Assembly (NCBI RefSeq): GCF_016907895.1
Contig: NZ_JAFBCV010000005.1
Coordinates: 220,695 to 284,694 of the forward strand
DNA: 64,000 bases
Direction: 5' to 3'
Origin: Shouchella xiaoxiensis
Lineage (GTDB): Bacteria; Bacillota; Bacilli; Bacillales; Bacillaceae_D
Numbering within the stretch: position 1 is the stretch's first letter; every line of letters begins with the position of its first letter. Below, piece after piece: positions 15,465 to 24,512 of this stretch. Under the pieces are notes generated by a model that saw only the letters and a program-made list of their open reading frames with translations, ran no database searches and was not told where the DNA came from. Position numbers and translations under genes: made by a program.

Positions 15465-16589
15465 TTAACCCTTCTTTATAAACTGATTAACACATTCAAT
15501 AATCGTATATTGCGCATCGATTGATAGCTCGGGCGAAATTGGCAAGGCTAAGATGCGGTTCGCTGCCTGTTCCGCCACTGGAAAGTCTCCTTTTTTATAG
15601 CCAAGTCCTGCAAATACCTTCTGTAAGTGAAGCGGCACAGGATAATAAACAGCTGACGCAATTCCTTCTTGTTTTAAATAGTCGGCTAGCTGGTCCCGTT
15701 CGTCGAGCTCAATACAATATTGATGAAACGTATGCGCTCGCGAGTTTGGAACAATCGGTTTTTTAATTGAATCAACTAATCCTTCAGAATACCGCTTGGC
15801 GATTTCCTTTCGTTTATGCAAAAACAAATCAAGAAACGTTAGTTTAACAAGTAAAACGGCTGCTTGAATCTCATCAAGACGGCTGTTTTGACCAATCGAC
15901 TCATGCATATATTTACTCGTGCTTCCGTGGTTTCGCAGTTGCGTGACTTTATGACTCAATGATTCTTGATTGGTTACAATTATCCCTGCATCACCAAATG
16001 CACCAAGGCTTTTGGAAGGAAAAAAGGAAAAACAGCCGATATCTCCTAGTGCACCAACGCGCTCCCCTTTAAATTCGGTACCAATTGCTTGGCAGGCATC
16101 CTCAATCACATAGAGATGATGCTTTTTCGCTATTTCTTGAATCGCATCCATATTTGCTGCCTGCCCAAATAGATGGACCACAATAATTGCTTTTGTTTTA
16201 TCGGTTATTTTTGACTCTATCTCTTTAGGGTCGAGATTATACGTATCGCTTTCAATGTCTGCAAAAACCGGGGTAGCCCCTGTTTGGGCAATCACTTCAC
16301 CAGTCGCAAAGAAAGTGAACGGGGTTGTCACTACTTCATCACCAGCGCCGATTCCAAGCGATTTTAACGCGATATAAAGCGCATCCGTCCCATTTGCAAC
16401 ACCACTGGCAAATCCTGCATCCACATAGTCTGCCAAGCGCAGTTCGAACAGCTGGCCTTTTTTACCTAATATATAATGGCCACTTTCAAGCACCTCCATG
16501 ATCTCTTTGAGGAGCATAGGTTTAAGCAGAGAGAACTCGCTTTGCAAATCGACCATTGGAATCGGCGTCCGTTTTTCCTGCCCACTCAT
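15465..16589 (-). CDS. DegT/DnrJ/EryC1 sugar aminotransferase (WbpE-like)
   Basis: 374 residues, PLP-dependent. Motifs: VANGTDALYIAL (PLP phosphate site, about 60), VVTTPFTFFATGEVI, VIEDACQAIG (PLP Asp) and SFFPSKSLGAFGDAG (the Lys that forms the internal aldimine, about residue 185). In the diacetamido-uronic acid pathway this class aminates the 3-keto group to give UDP-GlcNAc3NA. It overlaps the upstream dehydrogenase gene by ATGA, so the two are co-translated. The substrate is inferred from the full set of pathway enzymes nearby; the family also aminates C4 keto sugars. Confidence 0.8.
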   Translation of the reverse strand: MSGQEKRTPIPMVDLQSEFSLLKPMLLKEIMEVLESGHYILGKKGQLFELRLADYVDAGFASGVANGTDALYIALKSLGIGAGDEVVTTPFTFFATGEVIAQTGATPVFADIESDTYNLDPKEIESKITDKTKAIIVVHLFGQAANMDAIQEIAKKHHLYVIEDACQAIGTEFKGERVGALGDIGCFSFFPSKSLGAFGDAGIIVTNQESLSHKVTQLRNHGSTSKYMHESIGQNSRLDEIQAAVLLVKLTFLDLFLHKRKEIAKRYSEGLVDSIKKPIVPNSRAHTFHQYCIELDERDQLADYLKQEGIASAVYYPVPLHLQKVFAGLGYKKGDFPVAEQAANRILALPISPELSIDAQYTIIECVNQFIKKG

Positions 16590-17881
16590 AGGCCTAGTCC
16601 TTTATAGGCAATTCCCTGTTTTTTTACTGCATGTTGATCAAGTGCATTTCGACCGTCAAATACGAGCTTACACTGAGTAAACCAGCCAAAGTCCAAACTT
16701 TTGTATTCATCATGGAACGCCTGCACAATAATGACATCGATCTCTTTCGCTGCTTCTTCGGTTAACGAAAACGGCGTGAGTGCTCGTTTTTTTGTTTCTG
16801 CATCAGTAAACATTGGGTCATGCACAAAAACGTCTGCTTGCTTTTGCTTTAATTGGTCTACCAATAACCAAGTCGTTGATTTTGTTTCTTCTTTTACATT
16901 CTCGCGATACGACAAACCAAGAATCAGCACTCGTTTGTCTTTTAGCCCGTCCATATAATCATCGATTTCTTTGACCGCACGACCGGCCATACCATCGTTT
17001 ACTTCCCTCGCTAAATGGGCGAGTCCCTCAGACAAACCTCGTTTCATAAAAAAGTATGGATAAATCGGAATGCAATGGCCTCCAACACCAATTCCAGGTG
17101 AATGAATATGCGAATAAGGTTGGGTGTTGCTTGCTTGAATTACTTCAACAATATTGACGTTCTTTTCTGAAGCGTAAACAGCTAGTTCATTCGCTAAAGC
17201 GATGTTCACATCACGGTAAACACATTCTGCTACTTTAGCAAACTCAGCTGTTTCAGTAGACTCTACTTCAATAATGTCTGCTTGAATCGCTTGCTTATAA
17301 AACGCTGAAGCACGCTGTAAACTCTCAGCGTTTATACCACCAACAATTTTAGGGTATTTTTTTAAGTCACTTAAGATTTTATTTGAATAAACTCGTTCTG
17401 GACTATACGCTAAAAAGAAATCCGTTCCTGCTTTTAAGCCAGAAACAGCTTCCAACCTCACACCAAATCGATCTCTTGTATCTCCGGTTGGTAAAGTTGT
17501 TTCAAAAATAACCGTTGTATGTTTCGTTAAACCTGCCGCAATCTGTTCAACAGCGGCGTCCATATACGTATAGTCCACATCATTATTTTCATAGATAAGA
17601 ACTGGTACAACAACAACGACAATATCAGCTTGGGAAACAGCTGTTTTTGTATCAAGTGTTGCGCTCAATTGTTTGTTTTGGTGACCTTGTATAACAAGTT
17701 CATCAAGTCCTGGCTCATTTTTCACATGTGATATTCCAGCATTTACAGACTCAATTACTGCTTGATTTACATCAGCACCAATAACATCAAAGCCATTGCT
17801 CGCATAAATGGCAGCCATTGTCAGCCCTATTTTCCCTAGACCGACAACTGCCACGGTCTCTCTCTTCTGTACTTTTTTCAT
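16586..17881 (-). CDS. UDP-N-acetyl sugar 6-dehydrogenase (WbpA/WecC family)
   Basis: 431 residues. NAD-binding VGLGKIGLTMA at residue 13, central ETAEFAKVAECVYRDVNIA, the catalytic Cys in GVGGHCIPIYPYF (about 265), and a C-terminal domain beginning VLILGLSYRENVKE. Members oxidise C6 of UDP-GlcNAc or UDP-ManNAc to the uronic acid with two NAD. With the aminotransferase coupled downstream (ATGA), a UDP-GlcNAc 6-dehydrogenase as in WbpA is the better fit. A WecC role (UDP-ManNAc) remains possible, because a 2-epimerase is encoded at 20133. Confidence 0.85.
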   Translation of the reverse strand: MKKVQKRETVAVVGLGKIGLTMAAIYASNGFDVIGADVNQAVIESVNAGISHVKNEPGLDELVIQGHQNKQLSATLDTKTAVSQADIVVVVVPVLIYENNDVDYTYMDAAVEQIAAGLTKHTTVIFETTLPTGDTRDRFGVRLEAVSGLKAGTDFFLAYSPERVYSNKILSDLKKYPKIVGGINAESLQRASAFYKQAIQADIIEVESTETAEFAKVAECVYRDVNIALANELAVYASEKNVNIVEVIQASNTQPYSHIHSPGIGVGGHCIPIYPYFFMKRGLSEGLAHLAREVNDGMAGRAVKEIDDYMDGLKDKRVLILGLSYRENVKEETKSTTWLLVDQLKQKQADVFVHDPMFTDAETKKRALTPFSLTEEAAKEIDVIIVQAFHDEYKSLDFGWFTQCKLVFDGRNALDQHAVKKQGIAYKGLGL

Positions 17882-17981
17882 AAAGCGTCTCCTCTTCTCG
17901 ATTGATTCCAGTCTTCATTACCTACTGTATGTAGGGGTTTTTTAGATGACTGGACTACTAAATCAAGAGAAAAGTGGAAAT

Positions 17982-19205
17982 TCATCTTTTCGCTGGTTCT
18001 GACAAAAGTCGCTCGTAAATCTCATAGAGATGTTGCTCCATCTTTTCCCAGCCATACCTTTCCTCCATCACTTTCCTCGCACGCAAACCTCTCTCTGTGA
18101 TTTGTGCTCGGTCTTCGTTTAATCGAATCAGCGCTTTAGCAAAATCGACTGGTGAAGCATTTTCTTCTAGCACAAAACCACACTGGTACTCACTGATAAA
18201 TGCTTTCATATCCTTCCCTCGGTTAACAAGTGGAGGAATGCCTCTTTCTAAATAGCTGAAAAACTTATTAGGCATCGAATACATCCGATTAAGTGAGTTT
18301 TCCGTTTTTATGTCGATCCAACCTATGTCTATATCTCGTAATTCTTCCGCCAGTTTTTCATAGGGGACCCAGCCGACCCAATCAATTTTCTTCCGTATAT
18401 GTTCAGGCACTCTATTTCTGGCTGGTTCTGCTAGCCCACCAATCACTTTCACCCGTAAATTAATAAAACGATTCGCATACTCAACGATTTGAATTAACCT
18501 CGCTAAACTGCCTTTATCTTCATCCATCCGCCCGACATAGCCAAGAACAAGCGGGGAATGGTCATCTTTGTTTTTCTGTTCGAATGGTGACAATAAAGGA
18601 GAATTAAAAAGCACCTCAACCGGCACAATAGCGTTCATTTGCTCGTACCTTTGTTGGATCGACTTGGATACAGTAATGACCGTATCTAACTCCTTAAACA
18701 TTTGCTCCAGCAGTTCTGTCATCTTCACTCGTGTTATCCGACTCATCTTCTCCAGCGCGTCCGGCACCAGTTCATGGCTGTCATAAATGATTCGAGTCCG
18801 TTGCTTTCTTTGGTTAAGTACCCGCTTGATCATAAGCGCGTCATAGCAAGAAGAGAATTCATGCGCGTGATAAAGGTCAGCCTGAAGCTCCACTCCGAGT
18901 GTTGTTAATGGACTAGGCAAGGGGTCTAGTTTGCCTGATTTTGCATAATACAATTGCCTCGCAATCTGCCGTTTTGCACGTGGCGGATCATAGGCAATGA
19001 TTCGAACGCCTTCATGCATAAATGAAGTTTCCAAAAAACAATCCGTTAGCAAAGATCCATCTATATCAAATAAAAACCCTTCTCGCCTCGGTATAATCAT
19101 CGTGACGTTGTATCCTTTTCGCACAAGGCTTTTTGCTTCTTTTTGAAAAATCCGCGCATCTAAAAAAGGATGTTCCGCCACTAGAAAACAAATTGTTTTG
19201 CTCAT
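17982..19205 (-). CDS. Glycosyltransferase, GT4-like (GT-B fold)
   Basis: 407 residues. I start at the ATG at 19205 (MSKTICFLVAEH), behind AAGGAGGAGACA. The N-terminal domain has DARIFQKEAKSL, and YHAHEFSS (about 125); the C-terminal donor domain has VLGYVGRMDEDKGS and a late GRG.DMKAFI-like stretch with Glu. It is a paralogue of the protein at 21233-22471: both share the pattern H.FLD.RIFQKEAKSL and ETSFM.EG..I..YD. It probably adds a sugar to the same polymer. It lies 100 bases upstream of the dehydrogenase gene and may be in one operon with it. Confidence 0.82.
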   Translation of the reverse strand: MSKTICFLVAEHPFLDARIFQKEAKSLVRKGYNVTMIIPRREGFLFDIDGSLLTDCFLETSFMHEGVRIIAYDPPRAKRQIARQLYYAKSGKLDPLPSPLTTLGVELQADLYHAHEFSSCYDALMIKRVLNQRKQRTRIIYDSHELVPDALEKMSRITRVKMTELLEQMFKELDTVITVSKSIQQRYEQMNAIVPVEVLFNSPLLSPFEQKNKDDHSPLVLGYVGRMDEDKGSLARLIQIVEYANRFINLRVKVIGGLAEPARNRVPEHIRKKIDWVGWVPYEKLAEELRDIDIGWIDIKTENSLNRMYSMPNKFFSYLERGIPPLVNRGKDMKAFISEYQCGFVLEENASPVDFAKALIRLNEDRAQITERGLRARKVMEERYGWEKMEQHLYEIYERLLSEPAKR

Positions 19206-19294
19206 TGTCTCCTCCTTCGTCCTCAAGGTAGCCATCTATTTATGCTTAATGCCGTGGCATAAAACCGTATTCGCCATACATTTATTAGTAGTGC

Positions 19295-20088
19295 ATGTTC
19301 AAGAGAGAAGAGAAGAAAAGAGCTGAGAACATGACGAACGCAACTTCTGCTTCCAGCACCTACGTTCTCGGTACGTGAGGAACGCAGAAGCAAGCTGACG
19401 CCGATAGTCGACTGCTATTTTTCCCGGAATTTTTGAACGTCCTCTAGTAATATCGGTTCAAAAATGAGGACAAAAAGAGCCGAGAAGATCAAGGAAGCGC
19501 AGCTGCGAGTACCGGAGCGTACGTTTTTGGTACGTGAGGAACGCAGAAGCAAAGCTGACGCAGATAGTCGACAGCTATTTTTCCCAGAATTTTTGAACGT
19601 CCTCTAGTAATATCGGTTCAAAAATGAGGACAAAAAGAGCCGAGAAGATCAAGGAAGCGCAGCTGCGAGTACCGGAGCGTACGTTTTTGGTACGTGAGGA
19701 ACGCAGAAACAAGCTGACGCCGATAGTCGACAGCTATTTTTCCCAGAATTTTTGAACGTCCTCTAGTAATATCGGTTCAAAAATGAGGACAAAAAGAGCC
19801 GAGAAGATCAAGAAAGCGCAGCTGCGAGTACCGGAGCGTACGTTTTTGGTACGTGAGGAACGCAGAAACAAGCTGACGCCGATAGTCGACTGCTATTTTT
19901 CCCGGAATTTTTGAACGTCCTCTAGTAATATCGGTTCAAAAACGAGGACAAAAAGAGCCGAGAAGATCAAGGAAGCGCAGCTTCGAGTACCGGAGCGTAC
20001 GTTTTTGGTACGTGAGGAACGCAGAAGCAAGCTGACGCCGATAGTCGACTGCTATTTTTCCCGGAATTTATGAACGTCCTCTAATATC
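19295..20088. repeat. Tandem array of five 159/160-bp units
   Basis: Units begin near 19295 (diverged), then at 19455, 19615, 19774 and 19933; the period is 160, 159, 159. The four downstream units are almost identical. Each has GGTTCAAAAATGAGGAC, GTACC...GGTAC arms around GCGTACGTTTTT, AGTCGAC, and a closing TTTTTGAACGTCCTC. TTTTTGAAC and GTCCTC of one unit pair with GTTCAAAAA and GAGGAC of the next, giving an unusual junction structure. No ORF or RBS is present. The array fills the gap between a minus-strand glycosyltransferase and the plus-strand epimerase. The function is unknown. Confidence 0.95.
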
Positions 20089-20132
20089 GAATGAAACTAA
20101 CACCTGATTGGTGCAACTAATAGGAGGCAACA

Positions 20133-21218
20133 ATGAAACTCGTTACCGTCATCGGGGCACGCCCTCAATTTATAAAAGCTTGTATGGTTTCAAAACGGTT
20201 ACGTCAAGACGCTTCAATTCAAGAAGTGCTCGTGCATACAGGTCAGCACTACAATGCCAATATGTCCGACGTCTTCTTCGACCAATTGAATATTCCCAAA
20301 CCGGATTACCATCTCGGAATTGGTTCTGGGTCACACGGAGAACAAACTGGCAAAATGTTGATGGAGCTTGAACAAGTACTTGTCAAAGAAAACCCAGATG
20401 CAGTATTAGTATATGGCGACACCAATTCAACCATTGCTGGCAGCCTTGCATCGTCCAAGCTCCACATTCCGATTATTCATGTTGAATCTGGCTTGCGTAG
20501 CTTCAACCGCCGGATGCCTGAAGAAATTAATCGAATTGTCACCGACCATCTATCAAGTCTGTTGTTTTGCCCGACGCAAGCGGCAGCTGCTCAGTTAAAA
20601 AGCGAAGGCATTACAAAAGGAGTATACGCGACAGGCGACATTATGTATGATGCCGTCCTTCATTACAAAGACATAGCACAAGAACAATCAACGATTCTTA
20701 ATCAATTAAACCTAACTTCAAAAGAGTATTATGTCGCAACCATTCACCGCGCCGAAAATACCGATGATTTACCAAGGCTTGCCGCCATCATGGAATCCTT
20801 CTCAAAACTGGGGAAGAAAGTTATTCTGCCACTCCATCCCCGAACGAAGAAACAATTACAGCTACTTGATTCTCCAGTCTCTGATAAAAAGGGAAATCTA
20901 CTCTTTATTGACCCACTGGATTATTTCGATATGCTTGCACTTATGAGTCAAGCCAAGGCGATTTTAACCGATTCTGGTGGCGTACAAAAAGAGGCCTATA
21001 TGTTGCGCATTCCTTGTGTCACTTTGCGCGATGAAACAGAATGGATCGAAACTGTTGAATCTCATTGGAACCAACTCGTTGACGCAAGTGATCCTGCAGC
21101 AATTGTAAAAACGGTGCATCAGGCGAAGGAACAGCCAGTCTATCCAGCTCTATTCGGTGACGGCCACTCCGCAAACCAAATTTATACGATTATAAGAAAA
21201 CACTTTCCTTCTAGTTAG
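20133..21218 (+). CDS. Non-hydrolysing UDP-GlcNAc(-type) 2-epimerase (WecB/WbpI family)
   Basis: 361 residues. VIGARPQFIKACMVSK at the N-terminus, VYGDTNSTIAG (about 95), HVESGLRSFNRRMPEEINR (about 115-135) and TDSGGVQKEAY (about 275) are the complete active-site set. The family inverts C2 of UDP-GlcNAc to UDP-ManNAc, or, in WbpI, of UDP-2,3-diacetamido-glucuronic acid to the manno form. The presence of A, B, E and D enzymes nearby favours the WbpI step; sequence reading alone cannot decide. RBS AGGAGG is seven bases from the ATG. It lies directly downstream of the 160-bp repeat array. Confidence 0.86.
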   Translation: MKLVTVIGARPQFIKACMVSKRLRQDASIQEVLVHTGQHYNANMSDVFFDQLNIPKPDYHLGIGSGSHGEQTGKMLMELEQVLVKENPDAVLVYGDTNSTIAGSLASSKLHIPIIHVESGLRSFNRRMPEEINRIVTDHLSSLLFCPTQAAAAQLKSEGITKGVYATGDIMYDAVLHYKDIAQEQSTILNQLNLTSKEYYVATIHRAENTDDLPRLAAIMESFSKLGKKVILPLHPRTKKQLQLLDSPVSDKKGNLLFIDPLDYFDMLALMSQAKAILTDSGGVQKEAYMLRIPCVTLRDETEWIETVESHWNQLVDASDPAAIVKTVHQAKEQPVYPALFGDGHSANQIYTIIRKHFPSS

Positions 21219-21231
21219 AAGGAAAGTGTTT
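21198..21231. terminator. Bidirectional terminator between convergent genes
   Basis: ACACTTTCCTTCT and AGAAGGAAAGTGT pair perfectly around AGTT, overlapping the epimerase stop. A T-run follows on the plus strand and an A-rich flank on the other side. Confidence 0.88.
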
Positions 21232-21232
21232 T

Positions 21233-22471
21233 TTATTTTTCGATATAAAAGCTTTTTGGTTTGTCTGCTAGTAACGTTTCATACAGCTGCAGCATTCGTT
21301 GCTCCATTTTCTCCCAGTTGTACAAATTCTCCATCGCTTTGCGTGCATTCACACTCATTTGTTTTAATAAATCTCGATTTTGATGCAAATACAACACAGC
21401 TTCCGCGTAATCGTCTCCTGTTGCTTTTTGTTTGTTTAATACAATGCCACATTGGTGTGTCTGGATAAACTGCTCCATATCATGGCATTTATTGACGATA
21501 ACCGGTATTCCGTTATTTAAATAACTAAAAAACTTATTTGGTAGCGCATAGGAACGGTTTAACGAGTTTGATAAATCATCAAAATCGATCCAGCCAATAT
21601 CAACCTCAGCCATCTCCTTCGCAATGCCTTCAAAAGGAACCCAACCAGTCAGAGAGATATGAGGCTGTAAATCTTTTGGAACGTCAAGCTTATGACCATG
21701 CAAAACGCCCCCAATAATTTTGAACGTAAAGGAATTGACCTGTTGCTTAGCAAGTTCCGTTATTTTATAGATCTTATCGCTGCTTCCTTTTTTGTTGTCA
21801 GCAACATGCCCTTCGTAGCCTACAGTCAACTCCGTTTCTTTTGGTACTCGCGCCTGATAATCATGATTTAGCGGCGGAGAATTATACAGAATCTCGATCG
21901 GCAGAAGCGGTTGTTTCGTAATGTAATACGCTTTTATTGAAGGCGATACGGTAATCAGTTGATCAATTTCCGTTAACATATCATCAAGCAATTTTCCCAT
22001 TGCGATAAATTTAGGCTTTTTGTCAAAGGGATCCGGGATCAAATCATGGCTATCAAAAATCAATTTAACAGGCTTCCCATTTTTTTTACGTAGGCGTTTA
22101 ATGCCGATGCCCGCAAACAAAGAAGCGACTTCATGAGCATGGTACACATCAGCATTTTCAGCCAGCCCTAGCTTTACAAGCGGATTATTGAATGACAACG
22201 TATCAGAATCGATATATTCCTGCATATGTTCAACGGTTGGTTTAAACGTCTCAAAATCATAGGTGACGATTTTGATGCCTTCATACATAAAAGAGGTTTC
22301 CAACAATTCATTTTCAAACGGTTCCTTATTGATGCGAAATAATTTCCCTTTTATTCGGGGTACAATCATGACAACCTCATACCCATGTTTCTGTAACGAC
22401 TTTGCCTCTTTTTGAAAGATACGCGTATCGAGAAACGAATGGGTATGCACAAGCATGCATACTTTTGTCAC
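21233..22471 (-). CDS. Glycosyltransferase, GT4-like, paralogue of the 17982 gene
   Basis: 412 residues. N-terminal LDTRIFQKEAKSL and ETSFMYEGIKIVTYD, YHAHEVASL (about 132), and C-terminal TVGYEGHVADNKKGS and YALPNKFFSYLNNGIPV. GT-B fold, nucleotide-sugar-dependent. It shares the motif plan of the protein at 17982-19205, suggesting an old duplication with different linkage roles. It is the last gene of a three-gene minus-strand operon; its start overlaps the stop of the acetyltransferase gene by four bases. Confidence 0.82.
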   Translation of the reverse strand: MTKVCMLVHTHSFLDTRIFQKEAKSLQKHGYEVVMIVPRIKGKLFRINKEPFENELLETSFMYEGIKIVTYDFETFKPTVEHMQEYIDSDTLSFNNPLVKLGLAENADVYHAHEVASLFAGIGIKRLRKKNGKPVKLIFDSHDLIPDPFDKKPKFIAMGKLLDDMLTEIDQLITVSPSIKAYYITKQPLLPIEILYNSPPLNHDYQARVPKETELTVGYEGHVADNKKGSSDKIYKITELAKQQVNSFTFKIIGGVLHGHKLDVPKDLQPHISLTGWVPFEGIAKEMAEVDIGWIDFDDLSNSLNRSYALPNKFFSYLNNGIPVIVNKCHDMEQFIQTHQCGIVLNKQKATGDDYAEAVLYLHQNRDLLKQMSVNARKAMENLYNWEKMEQRMLQLYETLLADKPKSFYIEK

Positions 22472-23148
22472 TTGCCTTCCTCCTTCAGCAGCCGCGCAGG
22501 TACTCCAGCAACAACAACATGATTGCCCGTGTCTTTTGTAACAACGGCACCAGCTCCAACAATTGTTCCCGCACCAACTCGGACACCAGGTAAAAGCGTT
22601 GCATTATTCCCGATTTTAGCACCCGATTCAATATGTGGCCCCTTCATCTCGTATGCTTTTGCTCCCATATATTTGTCATTGGACATCGACACGCACGGAC
22701 CGATAAACACATTGTCTTCAATAATCGTGTCACCTGTTACATAAGCCGACGTCTGGATCGTGCAGTTGGCGCCGATTGTTGTATTTAATTCAACGATAGC
22801 AGACCGGCCAATCACGGTTCCTGCTCCAACCGTGACCGCTTCCCTTATGCTTGCATGATCTCCAACGAAAACATGGTCTCCAAGCTTCGTTCCAGCATAA
22901 ACAGAGACAAGCGAACCAAGTTTTGTGCCTTTGCCAATCACGAGCTTGCGTGTTCCTTCACCTGTTTTTCTCATCCGCTTATTACCGCCCGGCTGAATGC
23001 CCAGCACACAGTTCGCCCCCACCTCAACTTCATCTCCAAGCTCTGTTCCACTTAAAATAACCGTGTTGTCGCCAATCACTACATGATTTCCGAGCACAAC
23101 ACCTTCCTCAATTACAACATTGCGTCCTACTTTTGCTTTTTCTGTCAT
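22468..23148 (-). CDS. Hexapeptide-repeat N-acetyltransferase (WbpD/WlbB-like)
   Basis: 226 residues of imperfect hexapeptide repeats forming a left-handed beta helix (VVIEEGVVLGNHVVIGDNTV, VGANCVLGI, VGAGTVIGRSAIV, IGNNATLLPGVRVGAGTIVG). It ends with GVPARLLKEEGK, a usual tail of this class. Such enzymes move acetyl from acetyl-CoA to an amino sugar. With the aminotransferase at 15465 it would give the second acetamido group of UDP-GlcNAc3NAcA. An O-acetyltransferase role is possible. It lies 3 bases after the gene upstream and overlaps the next by 4. Confidence 0.78.
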   Translation of the reverse strand: MTEKAKVGRNVVIEEGVVLGNHVVIGDNTVILSGTELGDEVEVGANCVLGIQPGGNKRMRKTGEGTRKLVIGKGTKLGSLVSVYAGTKLGDHVFVGDHASIREAVTVGAGTVIGRSAIVELNTTIGANCTIQTSAYVTGDTIIEDNVFIGPCVSMSNDKYMGAKAYEMKGPHIESGAKIGNNATLLPGVRVGAGTIVGAGAVVTKDTGNHVVVAGVPARLLKEEGK

Positions 23149-23151
23149 CCT

Positions 23152-24093
23152 TTATTTTCCCTTCATATAAAGTATTTCTTCAATCTGGTCGATTAACTGC
23201 TTTGTCCGCACAGCCGTTGAGTGGTTTTTATGAATAAATAAATGACCTTGCTGTGCAACCAATTCTCTTTCCTTATGCTGATGCAAATAATACGCAGTTG
23301 CCTCAGCAACATTTTCTTCATCGACTTTGATAAAATGTGTACCAGGCTTGAATCCGAGGTCTTCTAATTCGTTAAAACTCGGGGCTAACAGAAGTGTATG
23401 GCAGGCAAGGGCTTCGTAGTATTTTTTTACGGGATAACCATATAGAGAGGGACAGGTAAAAAACAGTTTCGCTTTGTTTAATTCCATTGCATAACGTTTA
23501 CCGACCAATCCTTTCCGATCTGTTTCATCAAAGGTATAGCCTGGATGAGGTCGATAGATAAAGTTGGAATCATTGGCGAATGTTTTTAATAGATGCTCGC
23601 GAAATGGATACGCCGCACCCACTGCCCCAAGCAAGAGCAGCTCATAGTTCTTCTCTAATTGATAGTCTTTAAAGATACGAGGCTCAACAAAATGAGGCAG
23701 CCAGCGTATTCGATCTGCGAATTCCGGGTACGCCGTATAGCAAGCGTCCCTAGTTACACTAAATACATACGTATTCGGGTTCTTCCTTAAAAACTGGCGT
23801 CTCTTTTCCGTAAATCGATGCACATCGTTTACAAACAGAGCAGATGGAATCAAGGTTGTAGCAAGTCCATGCACAACAGGCTCCATCTTCTTTCCGATAT
23901 CATTGACGATTATGATGAAATCAGGCACCACAGTCAGTTGCTTTAAAATAGACTGGAGATGACCTGACTTTCGCCAAACCGTTACTTGGACATGTGTCGC
24001 AAGTTCTCTCTCTAGATACGAATAGTTACGATCAATATAAGTTGAGGTATCCTTTGCAATAAACAATAGATGAAACAGTCGCCTTTCTGCCAT
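23152..24093 (-). CDS. Glycosyltransferase, CgeB-like
   Basis: 313 residues. The pattern LFIAKDTSTYIDRNYSYLE, then FIIIVNDIG, FVNDVHRFTEKRR, LLLLGAVGAAYPFREHLL, FIYRPHPGY and VKKYYEALACHTLLLAP matches GT-B enzymes of the CgeB/DUF3880-glycosyltransferase group found in spore-coat and wall polymer loci. The last motif holds the donor-binding Glu region. The ATG follows directly on a TGA that ends a truncated frame (24094-24243), so it was probably translationally coupled to a gene now lost. The acceptor is unknown. Confidence 0.72.
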   Translation of the reverse strand: MAERRLFHLLFIAKDTSTYIDRNYSYLERELATHVQVTVWRKSGHLQSILKQLTVVPDFIIIVNDIGKKMEPVVHGLATTLIPSALFVNDVHRFTEKRRQFLRKNPNTYVFSVTRDACYTAYPEFADRIRWLPHFVEPRIFKDYQLEKNYELLLLGAVGAAYPFREHLLKTFANDSNFIYRPHPGYTFDETDRKGLVGKRYAMELNKAKLFFTCPSLYGYPVKKYYEALACHTLLLAPSFNELEDLGFKPGTHFIKVDEENVAEATAYYLHQHKERELVAQQGHLFIHKNHSTAVRTKQLIDQIEEILYMKGK

Positions 24094-24243
24094 TCACTCA
24101 CTCCCGTTTGCACACAACTTCATTGCCTCTTCCATCGTATGTTTGTGCTCGATTGACCGATTCAACCTTTGCCCCTTTTCTGACAGACTTGGGTGGTCCG
24201 ATTTTTTAGAGCTTTTGTACAGACTGAGAAAAAGGATGACTCG
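24094..24243 (-). pseudogene. C-terminal remnant of a glycosyltransferase
   Basis: An open frame without a start ends in TGA exactly before the ATG of the gene at 23152-24093. Its last residues (SEKGQRLNRSIEHKHTMEE, then AMKLC) resemble the C-terminal helix of the neighbouring CgeB-like protein (QQGHLFIHKNHSTAVRTKQL). The frame has an in-frame stop about 50 codons upstream and is followed outward by a mobile-element relic, so the 5' part was probably deleted. Confidence 0.5.
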
Positions 24244-24309
24244 ACACGTTAACAGGTTGGGCTAAAGCTAGTAGTTAGACCAGAGAACATGAATACTGAT
24301 ACTGAACCG

Positions 24310-24512
24310 CTACAGGAGAATTCCTCGCTTTCCGGGGGCGCGGCCTCAGCCTCCTTCGTGGAAAACCACCACTCCATAGTCTTCAGACACGTGCTGGCCC
24401 CAGGAGTCTCGGATTCTCCTTCTGCTACTTTTAATATAAAACAAATGACGAACGCTCCTATTTTCAGGAATGTTCGTCATTTTTGTCTGTCTATCTACTT
24501 TTGTACCAGGCT
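24310..24512. mobile_element. About 200-bp mobile-element relic, copy 1
   Basis: The stretch from CTACAGGAGAATTC to TCTGTCTATCTACTTTTGT matches 60331-60534 with scattered substitutions. It contains an inverted repeat ATGACGAACG...GTTCGTCAT (24445-24480). There is no ORF. The pattern suits an insertion-sequence end or a small non-autonomous element. It marks the end of the polysaccharide region. In 24513-24693 I see only a short protein-like fragment (VDGVGFVRGMMLEE) too short to support. Confidence 0.65.

Noticed and set aside
17915..17945. CCTAC/GTAGG hairpin followed by TTTTTT on the plus strand
   Set aside because: No plus-strand gene ends here; it is in the leader of a minus-strand gene and probably chance.
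19295..20088. CRISPR array
   Set aside because: Units are 160 bp without alternating unique spacers; almost the whole unit is repeated.
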